A stretch of 64,000 nt of DNA from Brevundimonas sp. (GCF_019636155.1 NZ_JAHBYB010000003.1:248001-312000); one strand, 5' to 3'. Counted from the first letter of the stretch, positions 7,760 to 17,324 are shown. Program-made: numbers and translations. The notes: generated by a model from the sequence alone, not told the origin.

Positions 7760-10069
7760 CAGCGAAAGCTCCGGCGGGGCCGCCTCGCCGGCGGCGCTCA
7801 GCGGCAGGTGCAGGATGAAGGCGGCGCCCTTGCCCGGCTCGCTCTCCACCTCGGCCCAGCCGCCGTGCAGTTCGACCAGGGCCTTGACCAGGGCCAGGCC
7901 GACGCCGGGCCCGCCGCGCTCGCGCCGGACGAAGCGGTCGAACACATTGGGCTGAAGGTGGTAGGGGATGCCGCGCCCGGTGTCGGCGACGCGGATGCGG
8001 ACCTCGCCCGGCCCGTCCTCGGCCGACAGGGTGACGGCCCCGCCCTCGGACACCGAACGGACGGCGTTCTCCAGCAGGTGATCCAGGGCCTGGCCGATGC
8101 GATGGGCGTCGGCGCGGATGGGGGCCAGGCCGGTGGGGCAGGTCACGGTCAGGCTGGCGCCGCGCCCCTCGACCTTGGGCCGCACGGTTTCGCCCGCCTG
8201 GTCCAGCAGGTCGCGGACGCGCAGGTCGTGCAGGCTCAGCTCCATCTCGCCGGCGTCGATCTGGGCCATGTCCAGGACATCGTCGATCGAGCGGGCCAGC
8301 TGGCTGGCCGCCACCCGGATGGCGCCGGCGTGCTGGCGGCTGCGCTCGGGCAGATCGCCCAGGGTCTCCAGCAGTTCCGAATAGCCGACGATGGTGGTCA
8401 GCGGGGTGCGCAGCTCATAGCTGACCGAACCGACGAACTCGCGCTTCAGCGCCTGGCTTTCGGCCAGGGCCGCCTCCTTGGCCTGCAGGGCCTGTTCCAG
8501 CTCGCGCCGGGCGGTGACGTCGGAAAAGGCCACCAGGGTGGCGCCGTCCGGCAGGGGGCGGGTGCGCCAGGCGGCGATGCGGCCGTCGCTGGTGCGCCCC
8601 TCGCCGGCCACGGCCACCCGGCTTTCGGGGTCCGGATCGGCCACCCGCGCCTTCAGCCCCAGCCACAGGCCGGCGTCGGGCAGGATCGCCTTGCCGATCT
8701 CGGCCACCGAATCGAAATCCCCCGCCTGAGCCAGCTGATCGGCGCCGACGCCCCAGAAGGTCTCGAAGGCTTCGTTGTGCAGCCGCATCCGCCCGTCCGA
8801 CCCGAACACGGCCACCGCGTCGTTCAGCTTGTCCAGGGTCGCGCGCTGGACCTGGATCTGGGCGTTATAGCGACTGCGCAGCTTCAGCTCGTCGGTGATG
8901 TCCGAGAACAGCAGCAATATGCCGCCCAGCGGGTGCGGCTGGCGCACGACGCGCAGGGTGCGGCCGTCGGGCAGGGACCAGCTGTCGTCGGGCGAGGCCG
9001 CCGAGGCCTCGTAGAAGGCCAGTTCGCGCGCCTTCCAGCCGGCGTAGTCGACCACCTCGGGGATCTGCCGCCCCTGACGCAGCCGGTCCAGAAGCTCGGC
9101 GTGGGTCGGGCGGTCGTCCAGCCAGGCGGCGTCCAGGTCGAACAGCGTCTGGAAGGCGGTGTTGTGGAAGGCCAGCCGCTTGGACGGGCCGAAGATGGCC
9201 ACCGCGTCGGCCAGGTGGTTCAGGGTCTCGTCGTGTGCCTCGACGTGGCGGCGCAGGGTGTCGCGGGTCTCTTCCGCCTCGGTCATGTCGATGGCGAAGG
9301 CGATGACCGCCCCGGTTCCGCCCGGCGCCGGTTCGGCCACGATGCGCCAGGCGCGGCGCCGTCCGCCTGAGGCGGTCCAGCGAAAGCCCTCCTGCCGCAT
9401 GCCGCTGCGCCCCGCCTCGGACGTCAGGGTCTCGACGCCGCGATCGAAGCTCAGGCCCCTGTCGCGCGCGGCGTCCAGGGTGGCGGCCCCCACCTCGTCC
9501 AGCCAGGCGCGGTTGGCCCAGGCCAGGCGGCCGGCCGGATCGACCACCCAGGTCGGAACCGGCGAGGCGTCGGCCAGCATGCCCAGACCGCTCTCGGCGG
9601 CGTCCGAGGCCAGGCTGGCGCCGGCGGCGTCCAGGGGCGACAGGCGCAGCCAGGCCTCGCCCGACAGGGCCCGGCCGGAAACCCGCCACGGCGCGGGCTG
9701 GGCCGGCAGGACGGCGTCGAACGGCGCACCGGTCTGGGTCAGGGCCAGGAGGGGCTCGCCCAGGTGCAGGAACAGGGCGTCGCGCACGGCCTCGGCGTCG
9801 TCCGCGTCCAGGGACCGGGTCAGGGCGCGCACCTGATCGGGCAGGCCGACCATGACCGGTTCGCCATCCAGCGACAGCCGCACCTCGTCGAAGGCGGCCA
9901 GGGCCCCGTCGTGGCGCGCCCGCTCGCCCTGGGCGGCCAGGATCGCCGCCTCGGCCGCGACCTCGCGCGCGCTCAGTCGCGCCCGCGCCCGCCAGGCCCA
10001 GACACTGAGCGCCAGGGCCAGGCCGCAGGCGCCGGCGGTGGCTGCATAGGCGATGTCGGCCTCGGCCAT
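7718..10069 (-). CDS. divL: DivL-type cell-cycle tyrosine pseudokinase
   Basis: Membrane-bound PAS sensor of 783 residues, close to Caulobacter DivL (about 770). One N-terminal hydrophobic segment (8-26) is followed by three PAS-like domains (about 165-260, 280-395, 405-515). The dimerisation box reads FVGSVSYELRTPLTTIVGY: the usual histidine is Tyr551, the DivL hallmark. The ATPase domain keeps an N-box (LLENAV), DTGRGI and GVGLAL. In Caulobacter DivL binds DivK~P and controls CckA and hence CtrA activity. The ATG at 10069 has a strong GGAGGGAG site. The last 13 residues (SGEWRVASGEQGG, 771-783) come from the heptamer array, so the native C-terminus has been altered. Confidence 0.93.
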   Translation of the reverse strand: MAEADIAYAATAGACGLALALSVWAWRARARLSAREVAAEAAILAAQGERARHDGALAAFDEVRLSLDGEPVMVGLPDQVRALTRSLDADDAEAVRDALFLHLGEPLLALTQTGAPFDAVLPAQPAPWRVSGRALSGEAWLRLSPLDAAGASLASDAAESGLGMLADASPVPTWVVDPAGRLAWANRAWLDEVGAATLDAARDRGLSFDRGVETLTSEAGRSGMRQEGFRWTASGGRRRAWRIVAEPAPGGTGAVIAFAIDMTEAEETRDTLRRHVEAHDETLNHLADAVAIFGPSKRLAFHNTAFQTLFDLDAAWLDDRPTHAELLDRLRQGRQIPEVVDYAGWKARELAFYEASAASPDDSWSLPDGRTLRVVRQPHPLGGILLLFSDITDELKLRSRYNAQIQVQRATLDKLNDAVAVFGSDGRMRLHNEAFETFWGVGADQLAQAGDFDSVAEIGKAILPDAGLWLGLKARVADPDPESRVAVAGEGRTSDGRIAAWRTRPLPDGATLVAFSDVTARRELEQALQAKEAALAESQALKREFVGSVSYELRTPLTTIVGYSELLETLGDLPERSRQHAGAIRVAASQLARSIDDVLDMAQIDAGEMELSLHDLRVRDLLDQAGETVRPKVEGRGASLTVTCPTGLAPIRADAHRIGQALDHLLENAVRSVSEGGAVTLSAEDGPGEVRIRVADTGRGIPYHLQPNVFDRFVRRERGGPGVGLALVKALVELHGGWAEVESEPGKGAAFILHLPLSAAGEAAPPELSLSGEWRVASGEQGG

Positions 10070-10164
10070 CTCCCTCCACCCGCCAGGGATCGAATCGGAT
10101 TCACCATAGCGGATTTCGGCGGGCTCCAAAGCGCCGCATTGCGGCCGGCCCCACACGCGGCGAT

Positions 10165-10587
10165 ATGTCGGCCATGACCGAGACCTGGACCGACTGGCCC
10201 GCGCCGTCGCTGGACGATTTCGCCACCCTGGCGCGGCGCGCCTTCGACGACCTGCCCGACCTGTTCCGCCAGGCGGCGGGCGAGGTGGTGATCCGCATCG
10301 ACGACTTCGCCGACGACCAGACCCTGGACGATCTGGGCATAGAGGACCCGTTCGGCCTGACCGGCCTGTACAGCGGGGTCGACATCGGCCGGCGTGACGC
10401 CATGGGACCAGCGGCGGAACCCTCGCGCGTCTTTCTGTACCGCCGCCCCATCCTGGACGAATGGTGCGAGCGGGGGGACGTCGGCCTGTATGAGCTGATC
10501 GCCCACGTCCTGATCCACGAGATCGGCCACCACCTGGGCCTGTCGGACGACGACATCGACGCGATCGAGGACGCCGCCGGCGACTGA
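10165..10587 (+). CDS. metallopeptidase family protein (minimal zincin)
   Basis: A 140-residue protein of the short metallopeptidase family widespread in alphaproteobacteria and actinobacteria. The zinc site HEIGHHLGLSDDDID has HExxH at residues 118-122, followed by acidic residues that probably supply the third ligand. No signal peptide, so cytoplasmic. Two possible ATG starts lie three codons apart (10165, 10174). It is divergent from divL, with a gap of about 95 bases. Target unknown. Confidence 0.88.
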   Translation: MSAMTETWTDWPAPSLDDFATLARRAFDDLPDLFRQAAGEVVIRIDDFADDQTLDDLGIEDPFGLTGLYSGVDIGRRDAMGPAAEPSRVFLYRRPILDEWCERGDVGLYELIAHVLIHEIGHHLGLSDDDIDAIEDAAGD

Positions 10588-10740
10588 ACCCGTCCGTTCG
10601 CGCTTCGTGAACGGCGCCGCCTGTCCGTTGGCGAAGGCGAGGCGGTTCTCGCCGCAAGGCCGGTGGCGGCAGTGGCGGGCGGCGGCCAGGGTCCGGTCAT
10701 CGGGGCCCGGCGGTCGGGTCCCCCTGATCCGAGAGCCCGC

Positions 10741-11199
10741 ATGAAGACCCCGATCCGCTCGGCCGCCCTGGCCTCCGCCCTCGCCGCCTGCCTGGCGCTG
10801 ACGGCGGCTCCGGCCCTGGCCCAGAACGCCGCGCCCCAGACCCCTTCGGCCCACCTGGTCCTGACCTTCGATGTCGGCGCCGAGACCGGGATGGTCATGG
10901 TGGCCCTGTTCGACAGCGCTGAAGCCTATGACGCCGGCCGGCCCGTGCGCGTCGCCCGTCTGGACGTGGCCGGCGGTCAGCGGGTCGCGGACTTCGACGG
11001 CCTGGCCCCCGGCGACTATGCGGCCAAGGCCTTCCACGACGTGGACGGCGACGGCCAGATGAACACCAACCCCTTCGGCATGCCGACCGAACCCTACGCC
11101 TTCTCGAACAACGCCGTCGGCAACATGGGCCCGGCCTCGTGGGACCGGGCGCGCTTCACGGTCGCGGGCGACACCGCCCAGACCCTGCGGCTGAAATAA
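10741..11199 (+). CDS. DUF2141 domain-containing exported protein
   Basis: A 152-residue protein with a signal peptide (hydrophobic core 9-22, cleavage after APALA near residue 27). A single beta-rich DUF2141 domain follows, recognisable by FDGLAPGDYAAKAFHDVDGDGQMNTNPFGMPTEPYAFSNNA, here cited only in part: GDYAAKAFHDVDGDG and PFGMPTEPYAFSNNA. Proteins of this family are periplasmic or surface-associated and of unknown role. The ATG at 10741 begins directly before the signal peptide; the longer open frame upstream is rejected. It is 13 bases before the carotenoid oxygenase gene, so the two probably form an operon. Confidence 0.85.
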   Translation: MKTPIRSAALASALAACLALTAAPALAQNAAPQTPSAHLVLTFDVGAETGMVMVALFDSAEAYDAGRPVRVARLDVAGGQRVADFDGLAPGDYAAKAFHDVDGDGQMNTNPFGMPTEPYAFSNNAVGNMGPASWDRARFTVAGDTAQTLRLK

Positions 11200-11212
11200 G
11201 GGGGCGGCGTCG

Positions 11213-12694
11213 ATGATCCCGTCCCGTCGCGCCTTCATGATGGGCGCCGCCGCCGTCTCGGCCGCGGTCGCCGCGCCCGAGACCAGTTTCGCCGCCTCGG
11301 CCCTGCGCGCCCTTGAAGACGTGGGCGCCCCGGACTGGGCCCTGGCCACCGCCGACGTCGAGGCCGATGTGGCGCCGCGCGCCCTGAACCTGGTGCACGG
11401 CCGCGCGCCGGAGGGGCTGAAGGGGCTGCTGTATCGCAACGGTCCGGCGAAGTTCCGCCGCGCGGGCGGATCGGCGGCCCACTGGTTCGACGGCGACGGC
11501 CTGATCCGCCGCTTCGCCATCGAGGACGGCCGCGCGGTCCTGTCCGCCCGTTTCGCCGACACGCCCAAGCGCCGTCAGGAGACGCGGCTGGACGCCATGG
11601 TCATGCCCGGCTTCGGCACCCTGGCCGATCCGCGCGCCGAGATCGGCTCGGCCGACGACGCCAGCGCGGCCAACACCTCGATCCATCGGGTCGGCGATGC
11701 GGTCTGGGCCCTGTGGGAGGCCGGGTCGCCCCTGGCCATGGACCCGAACACCCTGGAAACGCGCGGCTTCGTCACCCTGAGGCCCGATCTGAAGTCCATG
11801 CCCTTCCTGGCCCATCCGCGCATCGAGCCGGACGGCCGCATCTGGAACCTGGGGCTGAACGGCGCCCAGGCCATCGTCTGGCGGCTGGCGGCCGACGGGA
11901 CGCTGGAGGACGCCCAGGTCGTGCCCCTGCCGCGCGCCAGCTACATCCACGACTTCACCGCGACGGCGCGGCATCTGGTCATCGTGCTGCAGCCCTGGGT
12001 CCACGCGCGCAACGTCATGCCGATGTCGGCGGCCTTCGACTGGACGCCCCAGGCGGGAACCCAGGTCCTGGTGCTGGACAAGGACGACCTGAGCCGGCGC
12101 CGTGTCCACGACCTGCCGACCTTCGGCTTCTTCCATCTGGGCGACGCCTGGGAGGAGGCGGACGGGACCATCCGATTCGACGTCTGCGCCCACCAGGACA
12201 TGGATTTCGCCGCCCACGGCGCCCAGCGCATCCTGAACGGCGTGCCGACCGGCGGGCGTCCGGCCGAACTGGCCCTGGCCGTCCTGCCGCCCTCCGGCCC
12301 GGCGCGGCTGGAGCGGACCGGTCAGATCGCCGAGTTTCCGCGCAGCGATCCGCGCCGGGCGGGCCAGGCCCGGCGGTTCAGCCTGCACACCATCGGCGAC
12401 ACGGCGCGGCGGCCCCTGGCCTGCGGGACCGGGGTGACGGACTGGGCCAGCGGCCGCACCCGCGCCTTCGACTTCGGCGCCGATCATGTGGCGGACGAGA
12501 TGGTCTATGTGCCCAAGCCCGGCGCGACCGACGAGGCCGAGGCCTGGCTGGTCGGGGCGACCATCAATCTGAAGGCGCGGGCGACCGAACTGCATGTGCT
12601 GGACCTGGCCCGGGTCGAGGAGGGGCCGGTCGCCACCTGGCGCGCAGACGTGGCCCTGCCGGCCAGTTTTCACGGGTCGTGGGTGGGGGGCTGA
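11213..12694 (+). CDS. carotenoid oxygenase family protein with Tat-type signal
   Basis: Non-haem iron dioxygenase of the RPE65/carotenoid cleavage family, 493 residues. The N-terminus PSRRAFMMGAAA is a twin-arginine signal, implying export of the folded enzyme. Histidines expected to form the four-His iron site are seen in the propeller blades: SIHRVGD / LAHPRIEPDG, YIHDFTATA, FFHLGDAWEE and the C-terminal SFHGSWVGG. The early WFDGDG segment is also typical. Substrate may be a carotenoid, apocarotenoid or lignin-derived stilbene; sequence does not decide. Probably cotranscribed with the DUF2141 gene. Confidence 0.9.
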   Translation: MIPSRRAFMMGAAAVSAAVAAPETSFAASALRALEDVGAPDWALATADVEADVAPRALNLVHGRAPEGLKGLLYRNGPAKFRRAGGSAAHWFDGDGLIRRFAIEDGRAVLSARFADTPKRRQETRLDAMVMPGFGTLADPRAEIGSADDASAANTSIHRVGDAVWALWEAGSPLAMDPNTLETRGFVTLRPDLKSMPFLAHPRIEPDGRIWNLGLNGAQAIVWRLAADGTLEDAQVVPLPRASYIHDFTATARHLVIVLQPWVHARNVMPMSAAFDWTPQAGTQVLVLDKDDLSRRRVHDLPTFGFFHLGDAWEEADGTIRFDVCAHQDMDFAAHGAQRILNGVPTGGRPAELALAVLPPSGPARLERTGQIAEFPRSDPRRAGQARRFSLHTIGDTARRPLACGTGVTDWASGRTRAFDFGADHVADEMVYVPKPGATDEAEAWLVGATINLKARATELHVLDLARVEEGPVATWRADVALPASFHGSWVGG

Positions 12695-12703
12695 AGCGGC
12701 GCC

Positions 12704-13417
12704 CTACCACCAGCCTTCGGCGCGCAGGCGCCGGGCGTGGACGCGGCTGACCGGCGCGGTCAGGCCGCCGTCCAGGGTCAGGCGGGCCCGGCCGTCGCCG
12801 CGGCTGACGTCGCGCACCGCCTCGCGCGCCACCCACCAGCTGCGGTGAACCTGGGCGCCTTCCAGCCCCTCCAACTCGGCCACGGCGTCGGACAGGCGCA
12901 TCAAGATCAGGTCCGACCCCCGGTCTGTGTGCAGGCGCAGATAGTGGTCCTCGGCCTGGACGGCGATCAGCCGCGCCCCCTTCAGCCGGGGCGGCAGGCG
13001 ATCCAGGAACCGCGCCGGTCCGGCGTCGGCCGCCGCCGCATGGGTGCGCACCGTCCGCCCGCGCGAGATGAAGATGTTCAGCACGCTCATGCCCAGGCTG
13101 ACGATCCCGACGGGCAGGAGGAAGGCCGGCAGGACGGCCAGCGGATACATCCGGCCCTGGAACATCAGCCCGGTCACCGCCCAGACCACCAGGGTCATCG
13201 GCAGGGCGATCAGCACCGTCAGCACCAGGGCGTCCAGCCATGGCCGTTCCGCCGGGTCGATCCAGCGGCAGACGACGACCGAACAGAGATGGCCCCAGGC
13301 CCCGCCCGCCACCATCAGAGGAACCCAATAGGCCAGGCGCAGCGTCAGGGGCGGATCACCGCTGATGAAGGCGCCGGAAAAGGCCAGGAAGGCGCCCACG
13401 GCCGCGGCGAACCCCAC
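12704..13417 (-). CDS. membrane-anchored LytTR transcriptional regulator
   Basis: A protein of about 237 residues with four hydrophobic segments in the first 130 residues and a C-terminal LytTR DNA-binding domain (about 140-235; LIAVQAEDHYLRLHT, VHRSWWVARE, VSRVHARRLR). Membrane LytTR proteins of this layout sense an unknown signal and bind DNA from the membrane. The start is uncertain: GTG at 13417 is used, but non-ATG codons further upstream are possible, and the frame reaches the end of fabI. Located 55 bases downstream of fabI on the same strand. Confidence 0.82.
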   Translation of the reverse strand: MGFAAAVGAFLAFSGAFISGDPPLTLRLAYWVPLMVAGGAWGHLCSVVVCRWIDPAERPWLDALVLTVLIALPMTLVVWAVTGLMFQGRMYPLAVLPAFLLPVGIVSLGMSVLNIFISRGRTVRTHAAAADAGPARFLDRLPPRLKGARLIAVQAEDHYLRLHTDRGSDLILMRLSDAVAELEGLEGAQVHRSWWVAREAVRDVSRGDGRARLTLDGGLTAPVSRVHARRLRAEGWW

Positions 13418-13472
13418 GCCGCGCGCCAGCTGAGACAGGGAGGGGGTCAGGTCCGACCGGATACCCAGGCGA

Positions 13473-14297
13473 TCAGCCCTCTGCCTCGTCGGCGGCCATG
13501 CCCATCATGTGGAAGCCGGCGTCGACGTGGATCACCTCGCCCGTCGTCGACAGGCCCAGGTCCGAACACAGCCACAGGGCGGCGCCGGCGACGCCTTCCA
13601 TCGAGGTGTCCTCCTTCATGGCGCTCATGGCCCGGCCTTGGGAGATCATGCCCCGGCCGCCCGAGATGCCGGCCAGCGACAGGGTGCGCATGGCGCCGGC
13701 GCTGATGGCGTTGACGCGGATGCCCCTCGGCCCCAGGTCGCGGGCGATGTAGCGGGTCGCCGCCTCCAGCCCCGCCTTGGCCACCCCCATGGTGTTGTAG
13801 TTGGGGATGGCGCGCTCTGACCCCAGATAGGTCATGGTGATCATCGACCCGCCGTTCGGCATCAGTTTCGCCGCCCGTTTGGCCACGTCGACGAAGCTGA
13901 ACACCGAGATGTTCATGGCCAGGAGGAAGCTGTCGCGGGTGGTGTTGTCGACGAACGAGCCCTGAAGCTCGTTCTTGTTGGCGAAGGCGACCGAGTGGAC
14001 GACGAAATCCAGGGTTCCGAAAGTCTTCTCGATCTCGGCGAAGGCGGCGTCCATGCTGGCGTCGTCGGTGACGTCGGCCTGGACAATCAGTTTCGCCCCG
14101 ACGCTTTCGGCCAGGGGGCGCACCCGCCGCTCCAGCCCCTCGCCCAGATAGGTGAAGGCCAGATCGGCGCCTTGGGCGGCCAGTTGCTGGGCGATGCCCC
14201 AGGCGATGGAGTTGGCGTTGGCCACCCCCAGGATCAGACCCTTCTTGCCCTTCATCAGGGTTCCGGTCGGCATGGTCCAGGCGGATTCGGCGGCCAT
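13473..14297 (-). CDS. fabI: enoyl-[acyl-carrier-protein] reductase (NADH)
   Basis: FabI-type enoyl-ACP reductase, last reductive step of fatty acid elongation; 274 residues. Recognisable parts are LILGVANANSIAWGIAQ (nucleotide-binding loop), DFVVHSVAFAN and the catalytic Tyr-x6-Lys in YNTMGVAKAG, followed by GIRVNAISAGAMRTL. The ATG at 14297 has a GAGGAG site 8 bases upstream. It is third in a same-strand fabA-fabB-fabI series; the 152-base gap after fabB could hold its own promoter. Confidence 0.96.
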   Translation of the reverse strand: MAAESAWTMPTGTLMKGKKGLILGVANANSIAWGIAQQLAAQGADLAFTYLGEGLERRVRPLAESVGAKLIVQADVTDDASMDAAFAEIEKTFGTLDFVVHSVAFANKNELQGSFVDNTTRDSFLLAMNISVFSFVDVAKRAAKLMPNGGSMITMTYLGSERAIPNYNTMGVAKAGLEAATRYIARDLGPRGIRVNAISAGAMRTLSLAGISGGRGMISQGRAMSAMKEDTSMEGVAGAALWLCSDLGLSTTGEVIHVDAGFHMMGMAADEAEG

Positions 14298-14449
14298 GTG
14301 TGCGCTCCTCAAATCAGTCGCGCCTTTCTGGACGAGGGCGTCGGACGGAGCAAGTCGGCACGCCTCCCGCTTGGGGTCGCCGCACGGTTCTCGTCGCACC
14401 GGCGCACAACAGGCGTCCGGGCCGGGATGACGCGAGGCGAGGCGGTCTC

Positions 14450-15685
14450 TTAGGCCTGAACCTTCGAGAGGATCAGGGTCCCGTTCGTCCCTCCAAAGCC
14501 GAACGAGTTGGACATGACGTGCGTCAGCTCGCCGTCGTGGCGGGCGCGCAGGATCGGCATGCCCTCGAACTCGGGGTCCAGGTTCTCGATGTGGGCGCTC
14601 TCGGCCGCGAAGCCGTGCTTCATCATCAGAAGGCAGTAGATCGCCTCCTGCGCCCCGGCGGCGCCCAGGCTGTGGCCGGTCAGGGATTTGGTGGAGCTGA
14701 TCATCGGCAGGTCGTCGCCGAAGACGTTGCGGACCGCAGCCATCTCCTTGGAATCCCCCACGGGGGTCGAAGTGCCGTGGGGGTTCAGATAGTCGATGCG
14801 CGGATTGCCGGCCATTTCCAGCGCGATCTTCATGCAGCGTTCGGCGCCCTCGCCCGACGGGGCCACCATGTCGTAGCCGTCGGAGTTGGCGCCGTAGCCG
14901 GTGACCTCGGCATAGATGGTCGCGCCGCGCGCCACGGCCCGTTCGTATTCCTCCAGCACCACGATGCCCGCGCCGCCGGCTATGACGAAGCCGTCGCGGT
15001 CCTTGTCATAGGCTCGGGAGGCGACCGAGGGGGTCTCGTTGAAGTTGGACGACATGGCGCCCATGGCGTCGAACATGTTCGACATGGACCAGTCGATGTC
15101 CTCAACGCCCCCGGCGAAGACCACGTCCTGCTTGCCCCAGGCGATCTGTTCGGCCGCCGCCCCGATGCAGTGGGCGGACGTCGCGCAGGCCGAGCTGATC
15201 GAATAGTTGATCCCCTTCAGTTCGAACCAGGTGGCCAGCACGGCCGAGGGGCCGGAGGCCATGGCCTTGGGCACGGCGAAGGGGCCGATGCGCTTGGGCG
15301 AGCCCTTTTCGACCGTCGTCTGGGCCGCCTGCAGGATGACCTGGGTCGAAGGGCCGCCCTCGCCGACGATCAGGCCGATGCGCGGGTCCTTGATCTCGTC
15401 CGGCGTCAGGCCGGAATCCTTCAGCGCCTCTTCGAAGGCGATGTGGCCCCACGCGGTGCCATTGGCCAGGAAGCGGGCGGCGCGGCGGTCGACCTTGTCG
15501 GCCCAGTCCTCGGCCGTATGGCCCAGGGACGGCGGGGCCCAGACCTGGCTGCGGAAGCCATGGGCGGCGTGATCGGCGGCGTGGCGCACGCCCGATCTGG
15601 CGTCTCTCAACGACGCCGCGACCTCGTCCTGGCCCGTGCCGATGGAGGAGACGATGCCCAGTCCGGTGACAACGACACGCCGCAT
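14450..15685 (-). CDS. fabB: beta-ketoacyl-ACP synthase I
   Basis: KAS I condensing enzyme required to elongate unsaturated acyl chains; 411 residues. The catalytic triad is visible: Cys in [10 protein letters not shown], His in [11 protein letters not shown] and His in [12 protein letters not shown]. The C-terminal glycine loop [12 protein letters not shown] is present. FabB, not FabF, is indicated by this sequence and by the adjacent fabA. The ATG at 15685 follows GAGAGAG. The 44-base gap from fabA implies cotranscription. Confidence 0.95.
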   Translation of the reverse strand: MRRVVVTGLGIVSSIGTGQDEVAASLRDARSGVRHAADHAAHGFRSQVWAPPSLGHTAEDWADKVDRRAARFLANGTAWGHIAFEEALKDSGLTPDEIKDPRIGLIVGEGGPSTQVILQAAQTTVEKGSPKRIGPFAVPKAMASGPSAVLATWFELKGINYSISSACATSAHCIGAAAEQIAWGKQDVVFAGGVEDIDWSMSNMFDAMGAMSSNFNETPSVASRAYDKDRDGFVIAGGAGIVVLEEYERAVARGATIYAEVTGYGANSDGYDMVAPSGEGAERCMKIALEMAGNPRIDYLNPHGTSTPVGDSKEMAAVRNVFGDDLPMISSTKSLTGHSLGAAGAQEAIYCLLMMKHGFAAESAHIENLDPEFEGMPILRARHDGELTHVMSNSFGFGGTNGTLILSKVQA

Positions 15686-15729
15686 GGGGGTTCTCTCTCT
15701 GAAAGGTTCCTGGAGCGTCAGTCTAACGC

Positions 15730-16275
15730 TCAGCCGCCGACCGGTTCGGCGCCGTCTTTCGTCGCACCGAACAGGCCGACGCGCATGTCGTTGCAGGTGT
15801 AGATCACCTCGCCGTCGGCCTCCAGAACGCCGTCGGCGATGCCCATGACCAGCTTGCGGTTGATGACCCGCTTCAGGTGGATCTTGTAGACCACCTTCTT
15901 GATGTCCGGCGTGACCTGGCCGGTGAATTTCACCTCGCCGACGCCCAGGGCCCGGCCGCGTCCCGGCCCGCCGATCCAGCCCAGGTAGAAGCCCACCAGC
16001 TGCCACATGGCGTCCAGGCCCAGACAGCCCGGCATGACCGGATCGCCGATGAAGTGGCACTGGAAGAACCAGAGGTCCGGATGGATATCCAGCTCGGCCT
16101 CGACATAGCCCTTGCCGTGGTCGCCGCCGTCCGCCGTGATCTGGGTGATCCGGTCGAACATCAGCATCGGCGGGGCCGGAAGCTGGGCGTTGCCGGGGCC
16201 GAACAGTTCGCCCCGGCCCGAGGCCAGCAGGGCGGCGTGATCGAAGGACGAGGGATATTGCGACGACTGGGTCAA
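15730..16275 (-). CDS. fabA: 3-hydroxydecanoyl-ACP dehydratase/isomerase
   Basis: Bifunctional hot-dog enzyme that dehydrates beta-hydroxyacyl-ACP and isomerises trans-2- to cis-3-decenoyl-ACP, the branch point to unsaturated fatty acids. The catalytic His is in [11 protein letters not shown] and the catalytic Asp in [30 protein letters not shown] is a family signature. A TTG start at 16275 is preferred because homologues begin with TQSS and GGAG lies 9 bases upstream; a GTG at 16296 would add seven residues. First gene of the fab series. Confidence 0.95.
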   Translation of the reverse strand: MTQSSQYPSSFDHAALLASGRGELFGPGNAQLPAPPMLMFDRITQITADGGDHGKGYVEAELDIHPDLWFFQCHFIGDPVMPGCLGLDAMWQLVGFYLGWIGGPGRGRALGVGEVKFTGQVTPDIKKVVYKIHLKRVINRKLVMGIADGVLEADGEVIYTCNDMRVGLFGATKDGAEPVGG

Positions 16276-16327
16276 GCGCGCGGGCTCCGTTTGCACCCCT
16301 GCGGCCTACACGCTCGCGCCGGACGGC

Positions 16328-16927
16328 TCAACCGGGTCGTGCGGTCCGGGCCGGGGCGGGGCCGGCCGGGCGGGCGGCGTCGCACAGGGCGCGGGCCTGG
16401 GTTCCGAACACAGCCCCTTCGGCCACCCAGCCGCTCAGCTTGCGGGCCCGGACCCGGCACCAGCCGTCCTGACAGTCCTCGATCCCGATCAGGGAATGGG
16501 GCTGGAGCCGGGCGCGCACCGAGGCCGTCTCGGACCGCGCGGCGCGGATCGGCGTCTCGCGGGCCGAGGTGTTGAAGACGGTGCGGCGGCCGGACGCCAC
16601 CGACCGATGGATCCAGGCGACGGAGCCTTCCGGGTCGCACACCTTGCGCCAGTGGCGGGTCTCGGCCACCACCTGGACCGGCAGTCCGGCGGCGCGGTAT
16701 TCCCACAAGATCTGGTAGTCCAGGCCGGGGCCGCCGCGGGCGCGCACCTGGGAGGATTTCAGCGAGATCCACCGCGGCACCTCCAGCCCTGTCGGGGTCG
16801 GCCGGCCGTCGGGCATGGTCGCGGCGCCGCCGCCGAACACGGCGGCGAAGGTCGCGGCGGCGGCGAGCAGGAGCGGGCGTCGGAACGGCGTCTGGATCAC
16901 GGCGAGGCGTCTCGTTTCGCCCACCAT
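16328..16927 (-). CDS. exported bacterial SH3 domain protein
   Basis: A 199-residue protein with an N-terminal signal or anchor segment (about 17-36). Two bacterial-SH3-like repeats follow: the first from PRWISLKSSQVRARGGPG to WIHRSVASGRR, the second from RLQPHSLIGIEDCQDGWCRVRARKLSGWV. Two cysteines in DCQDGWC could pair outside the cytoplasm. Such proteins are usually periplasmic and peptidoglycan-associated. The C-terminal tail is Pro/Ala/Arg-rich. A CtrA-like site lies just upstream (16940-16954). Role unknown. Confidence 0.82.
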   Translation of the reverse strand: MVGETRRLAVIQTPFRRPLLLAAAATFAAVFGGGAATMPDGRPTPTGLEVPRWISLKSSQVRARGGPGLDYQILWEYRAAGLPVQVVAETRHWRKVCDPEGSVAWIHRSVASGRRTVFNTSARETPIRAARSETASVRARLQPHSLIGIEDCQDGWCRVRARKLSGWVAEGAVFGTQARALCDAARPAGPAPARTARPG

Positions 16928-16939
16928 GCCGCGCGGCCT

Positions 16940-16954
16940 TTAAGGGTTTCCTAA
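16940..16954. promoter_or_regulatory. CtrA-like box (TTAA-N7-CTAA)
   Basis: TTAA, seven bases, then CTAA, one mismatch from the CtrA consensus TTAA-N7-TTAA. It lies 13 bases upstream of the SH3 gene start and overlaps the stop codon of the small membrane ORF. Weak evidence on its own. Confidence 0.3.
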
Positions 16955-17155
16955 CCCTGGGCGGGGCGCCCCGCCCAGGGACCCCAGATGGGTCAGCAGC
17001 AGCATCACCGCGGCGGCCGACAGCAGCATGATGAAGCGCCATGGGATCATGCGCGGGCCACGATGGGGATCGGGCGGCCGCGCCCCGCGCCAGCCGGCGA
17101 ACAGGGCCAGGGCCGAAAAGCCGCCGAGCAGCCACAGGGTCAGGGTCAGGTCCAT
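16940..17155 (-). CDS. small two-helix membrane protein, function unknown
   Basis: A 71-residue protein with two hydrophobic segments: about 4-21 (LTLWLLGGFSALALFAGW) and 39-57 (FIMLLSAAAVMLLLTHLG), separated by a basic loop. I do not recognise the family. The ATG at 17155 (MDLTL) was preferred to one three codons earlier. It directly precedes the SH3 protein gene on the same strand with a 12-base gap, so a joint envelope role is plausible. Confidence 0.6.
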   Translation of the reverse strand: MDLTLTLWLLGGFSALALFAGWRGARPPDPHRGPRMIPWRFIMLLSAAAVMLLLTHLGSLGGAPRPGLGNP

Positions 17156-17219
17156 CCGCCGCAAGTGGCGGCTGACCCCGGTCGGGGCAAGGCCGAAATT
17201 CTTGCCGAGGGGTTAATCT

Positions 17220-17234
17220 TTAACGAGGCCTTAA
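17220..17234. promoter_or_regulatory. CtrA box upstream of podJ (perfect TTAA-N7-TTAA)
   Basis: A perfect TTAA-CGAGGCC-TTAA match to the CtrA consensus, with an extra TTAA half-site at 17213-17216. It lies about 143 bases before the podJ start in the divergent gap. Confidence 0.6.
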
Positions 17235-17309
17235 CCCGACGCGCCGCTCCCTGAGGCGGCTTGGGACGGGATTTCCACAGATGGCTGGTGCAAACCCCAT
17301 ATCTTGCGG

Positions 17310-17324
17310 TTAACGGCGCGTTTA
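17310..17324. promoter_or_regulatory. second CtrA-like box upstream of podJ (TTAA-N7-TTTA)
   Basis: TTAA, CGGCGCG, TTTA: one mismatch from the CtrA consensus, 53 bases before the podJ start. A CcrM site GAATC (17372-17376) touches the start codon. Confidence 0.45.
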
